A stretch of DNA of 64,000 nucleotides. Source: UBA11400 sp964473555 (GTDB lineage: Bacteria; Bacteroidota; Rhodothermia; Balneolales; HLUCCA01). This document shows positions 62,272 through 64,000 of the stretch, one piece after another. Position 1 is the stretch's first letter; each line of letters starts with the position of its first letter. The stretch is taken from NCBI GenBank assembly GCA_964473555.1, contig CAYYPL010000003.1, positions 248,001-312,000 of the forward strand, given 5' to 3'. The translations under genes were made by a program, and so were the position numbers. A model generated the notes under the pieces. That model saw only the letters and a list, made by a program, of their open reading frames with translations, had not been told where the DNA came from and ran no database searches.

Positions 62272-64000
62272 ATGCGCCTCATCATATTATCGACATTACT
62301 CATTATCGGATCTGCCCTCGGCTCCCAGGCCCGGACCGATTCCACTTCCGTAAAACATCAACTCCATCAACTCTTCGAGGACTATTCCCGTTTTAACTCG
62401 AATCCGGATGGTTACACGGAAACACCTGAAACTACCACACATTCCGACAACGGACCCGTATTTCAGGATGTGAGCTTCGCAGCGCTGGCACGGAATACCG
62501 ACCAACTCCGTCGGTTCCGCGACCGTCTGCATACCATCAATGTGTCGATGCTGACCAAGCAGGACCATATCAGTTATCGACTGCTGGACCGGACGCTTAA
62601 GGAACGTATCGAAGCCTTCGATCTGGGCGACCATTACGTTCCCCTCGACGGCTGGTGGGACTTCCACGCTTCGTTCGCCGAAACTCCGGTCCGCTCCCAA
62701 TTCCGAAACACAAGCGATTACGAACGATACATCGAGCGTCTCAACGGGTACGGCACCCATACAGACCAGTACATCACACGGCTTCGATCGGCTATCGAAA
62801 CGGGATGGGTCCGGCCTAAAGTAATCCTGGAAAAGTACATTCCAACTATCGAGGCGCTCGTCACAGACACCGAATCCAGTCTCTTCCACACCCCTTTCAC
62901 CAACTTCCCATCTACGATTCCCGATTCTACCCAGGCCCGGCTCCGTGATCTTGGACACTCGGCGATCTCCCGGGTCGTTATTCCCGCCTACGACCGATTC
63001 GCGCGTTTTATGCGGGATGAATACGCTCCAGCAGCTCCAGTTGACATCGCCATTTCAAGCGTGGATGGCGGCAAGGCCTATTACGAGCACCTGGTTCGTC
63101 ATTACACCACGCTCGATATCACTCCCGACGAAGTCCACCAGATCGGGCTCCAGGAAGTGGCCCGCATCCGTCGTGAAATGGATGAGGTGATCGCCACGAC
63201 CGGATTCCAGGGCTCGTTCGTTGATTTTGTAGATTTTCTTCGTACCGATCCGCAGTTTTACGCCGATTCCGAGGAAGAACTCCTGCAAATCACGGCTCTC
63301 GTACTCAAACGGATGGACGGGGAACTGCCTCGCCTGTTCAAGAACCTGCCCCGTAATCCATACGGAATCCGTGAGATACCCGATCACATCGCTCCACGCA
63401 TGACCACCGCATACTACTCCGGCGGTGATTCCGACGGGACTCGCGCGGGATTTTATTATGTAAACACCTACGACCTTAAAAGCCGTCCGCTGTACGAAGT
63501 CGAGGCATTATCGTTTCACGAAGCCGTGCCCGGACACCATCTCCAGTTGACCATGCAACAGGAGCTCGGCGAACTTCCCTCATTCCGACAGTCCGGCGGA
63601 TTCACAGTATTTGTGGAAGGTTGGGCGCTGTACTCCGAGCGACTCGGACTTGAACTGGGATTCTACAAAGATCACTACAGCAATTTCGGGCGACTAACCT
63701 ACGAGATGTGGCGTGCACTGCGCCTGGTTGTCGATACAGGGATGCATTACAAAGGATGGTCACGGCAGGAAGCAATCGATTTTATGGCGGCAAACTCGGC
63801 CCTGACCCTGCTCAACATCACCAACGAAGTCGACCGCTACATCTTCTGGCCAGGACAATCACTCGCGTACAAAACCGGCGAAATCAAGATCCGTCAGCTC
63901 CGCGAACAGGCAGAAACAGCCCTTGGCAACAACTTCGATGTGCGTGACTTCCACGATGTCGTGCTCCGTAACGGCAGCATCACCCTCGAAGTACTCGAGG
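62272..64000 (+). CDS. DUF885 family protein, 3' truncated by window
   Basis: 576 residues visible and still open at the window end. Signal peptide (MRLIILSTLLIIGSALGSQA), then a long helical body. The conserved HEAVPGHHLQ motif near 424 and VEGWALYSERL near 450 identify DUF885, a group related to zinc metallopeptidases. The role is likely peptide degradation outside the cytoplasm, but biochemical proof is lacking for the family. The family is usually around 600 residues, so only a short end is missing. Confidence 0.88.
   Translation, partial: MRLIILSTLLIIGSALGSQARTDSTSVKHQLHQLFEDYSRFNSNPDGYTETPETTTHSDNGPVFQDVSFAALARNTDQLRRFRDRLHTINVSMLTKQDHISYRLLDRTLKERIEAFDLGDHYVPLDGWWDFHASFAETPVRSQFRNTSDYERYIERLNGYGTHTDQYITRLRSAIETGWVRPKVILEKYIPTIEALVTDTESSLFHTPFTNFPSTIPDSTQARLRDLGHSAISRVVIPAYDRFARFMRDEYAPAAPVDIAISSVDGGKAYYEHLVRHYTTLDITPDEVHQIGLQEVARIRREMDEVIATTGFQGSFVDFVDFLRTDPQFYADSEEELLQITALVLKRMDGELPRLFKNLPRNPYGIREIPDHIAPRMTTAYYSGGDSDGTRAGFYYVNTYDLKSRPLYEVEALSFHEAVPGHHLQLTMQQELGELPSFRQSGGFTVFVEGWALYSERLGLELGFYKDHYSNFGRLTYEMWRALRLVVDTGMHYKGWSRQEAIDFMAANSALTLLNITNEVDRYIFWPGQSLAYKTGEIKIRQLREQAETALGNNFDVRDFHDVVLRNGSITLEVLE

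Noticed and set aside
62296..62958. 220-residue minus-strand frame
   Set aside because: Opposite the DUF885 gene, whose motifs are certain; no signature of its own.

Overview
The window is bacterial chromosome from a Gram-negative of the Bacteroidota/Balneolota/Rhodothermota group; a marine Balneolota-type organism is my best guess. The clues are a TonB receptor with an N-terminal carboxypeptidase-regulatory domain, a FISUMP lipoprotein, a DUF2805 protein, a paired half-size YeeE transporter, a DUF4922-type HIT protein and chromosomal start codons that mostly lack Shine-Dalgarno sequences. The genus cannot be fixed from sequence alone.

Layout. 1-2.8 kb: 3' part of a GlcD/GlcF-type FAD/Fe-S dehydrogenase and a GNAT enzyme. 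2.9-8.3 kb: a sulfur locus, with a divergent GntR/UTRA regulator, two half-YeeE transporters, a persulfide dioxygenase-rhodanese protein and a SulP permease; three CTTGTA-N2-TACAAG palindromes lie in the divergent promoter region. 8.4-24.8 kb: housekeeping and metabolism (comEC, a methyltransferase, dnaN, pheA, recJ, an SGNH esterase, pxpA-ycsG, yajQ, an Ada-like AraC-MGMT fusion, a nucleotidyltransferase, an AbgT transporter). 25-30 kb: Wzi-like outer-membrane protein, peptide-exporter-type ABC protein, GT25 and AlkB. 30-33.9 kb: class V aminotransferase, NagZ-like GH3 and a DUF4922/HIT protein. 33.8-40.6 kb: an inositol-lipid locus. It has GT2 and PimA-like GT4 genes, divergent from an overlapping PLD-like / CDP-alcohol phosphotransferase / inositol-1-P cytidylyltransferase operon, with a convergent myo-inositol-phosphate synthase. 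40.8-46.4 kb: ahcY, a TlpA-like lipoprotein, a TPR-HTH regulator, a FISUMP lipoprotein and DUF2805.

46,406-52,325 is an integrated element of about 5.9 kb in tRNA-Arg(ACG). It is bounded by a perfect 49-bp direct repeat and carries an integrase, AlpA, a RepA-like ATPase, a primase-like protein and small unknown genes. An iteron-like cluster lies between the ATPase and primase genes, so the architecture resembles a phage-inducible island or satellite. 52.6-59.4 kb is a phosphate-scavenging locus (beta-propeller phytase, lipoprotein pyrophosphatase, TonB receptor, metallophosphoesterase, EEP hydrolase). Four TGTNA repeats at exact 11-bp spacing upstream of the receptor look like a PHO box. 59.6-64 kb: GMC oxidoreductase with its Tat-exported small subunit, then a DUF885 protein cut by the window end.

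A second layer runs through the chromosomal intergenic regions: many short tandem arrays with a strict 7-bp period in a few sequence families (ACAGNNN, GNAGTRG, GAYRAGN, GGTCTGG). They are often grouped, sometimes supply stop codons of neighbouring genes, and one contains the 100-N assembly gap. None was seen inside the tRNA-Arg element. With the inositol-lipid locus and the element, they are the most unusual content of the window.
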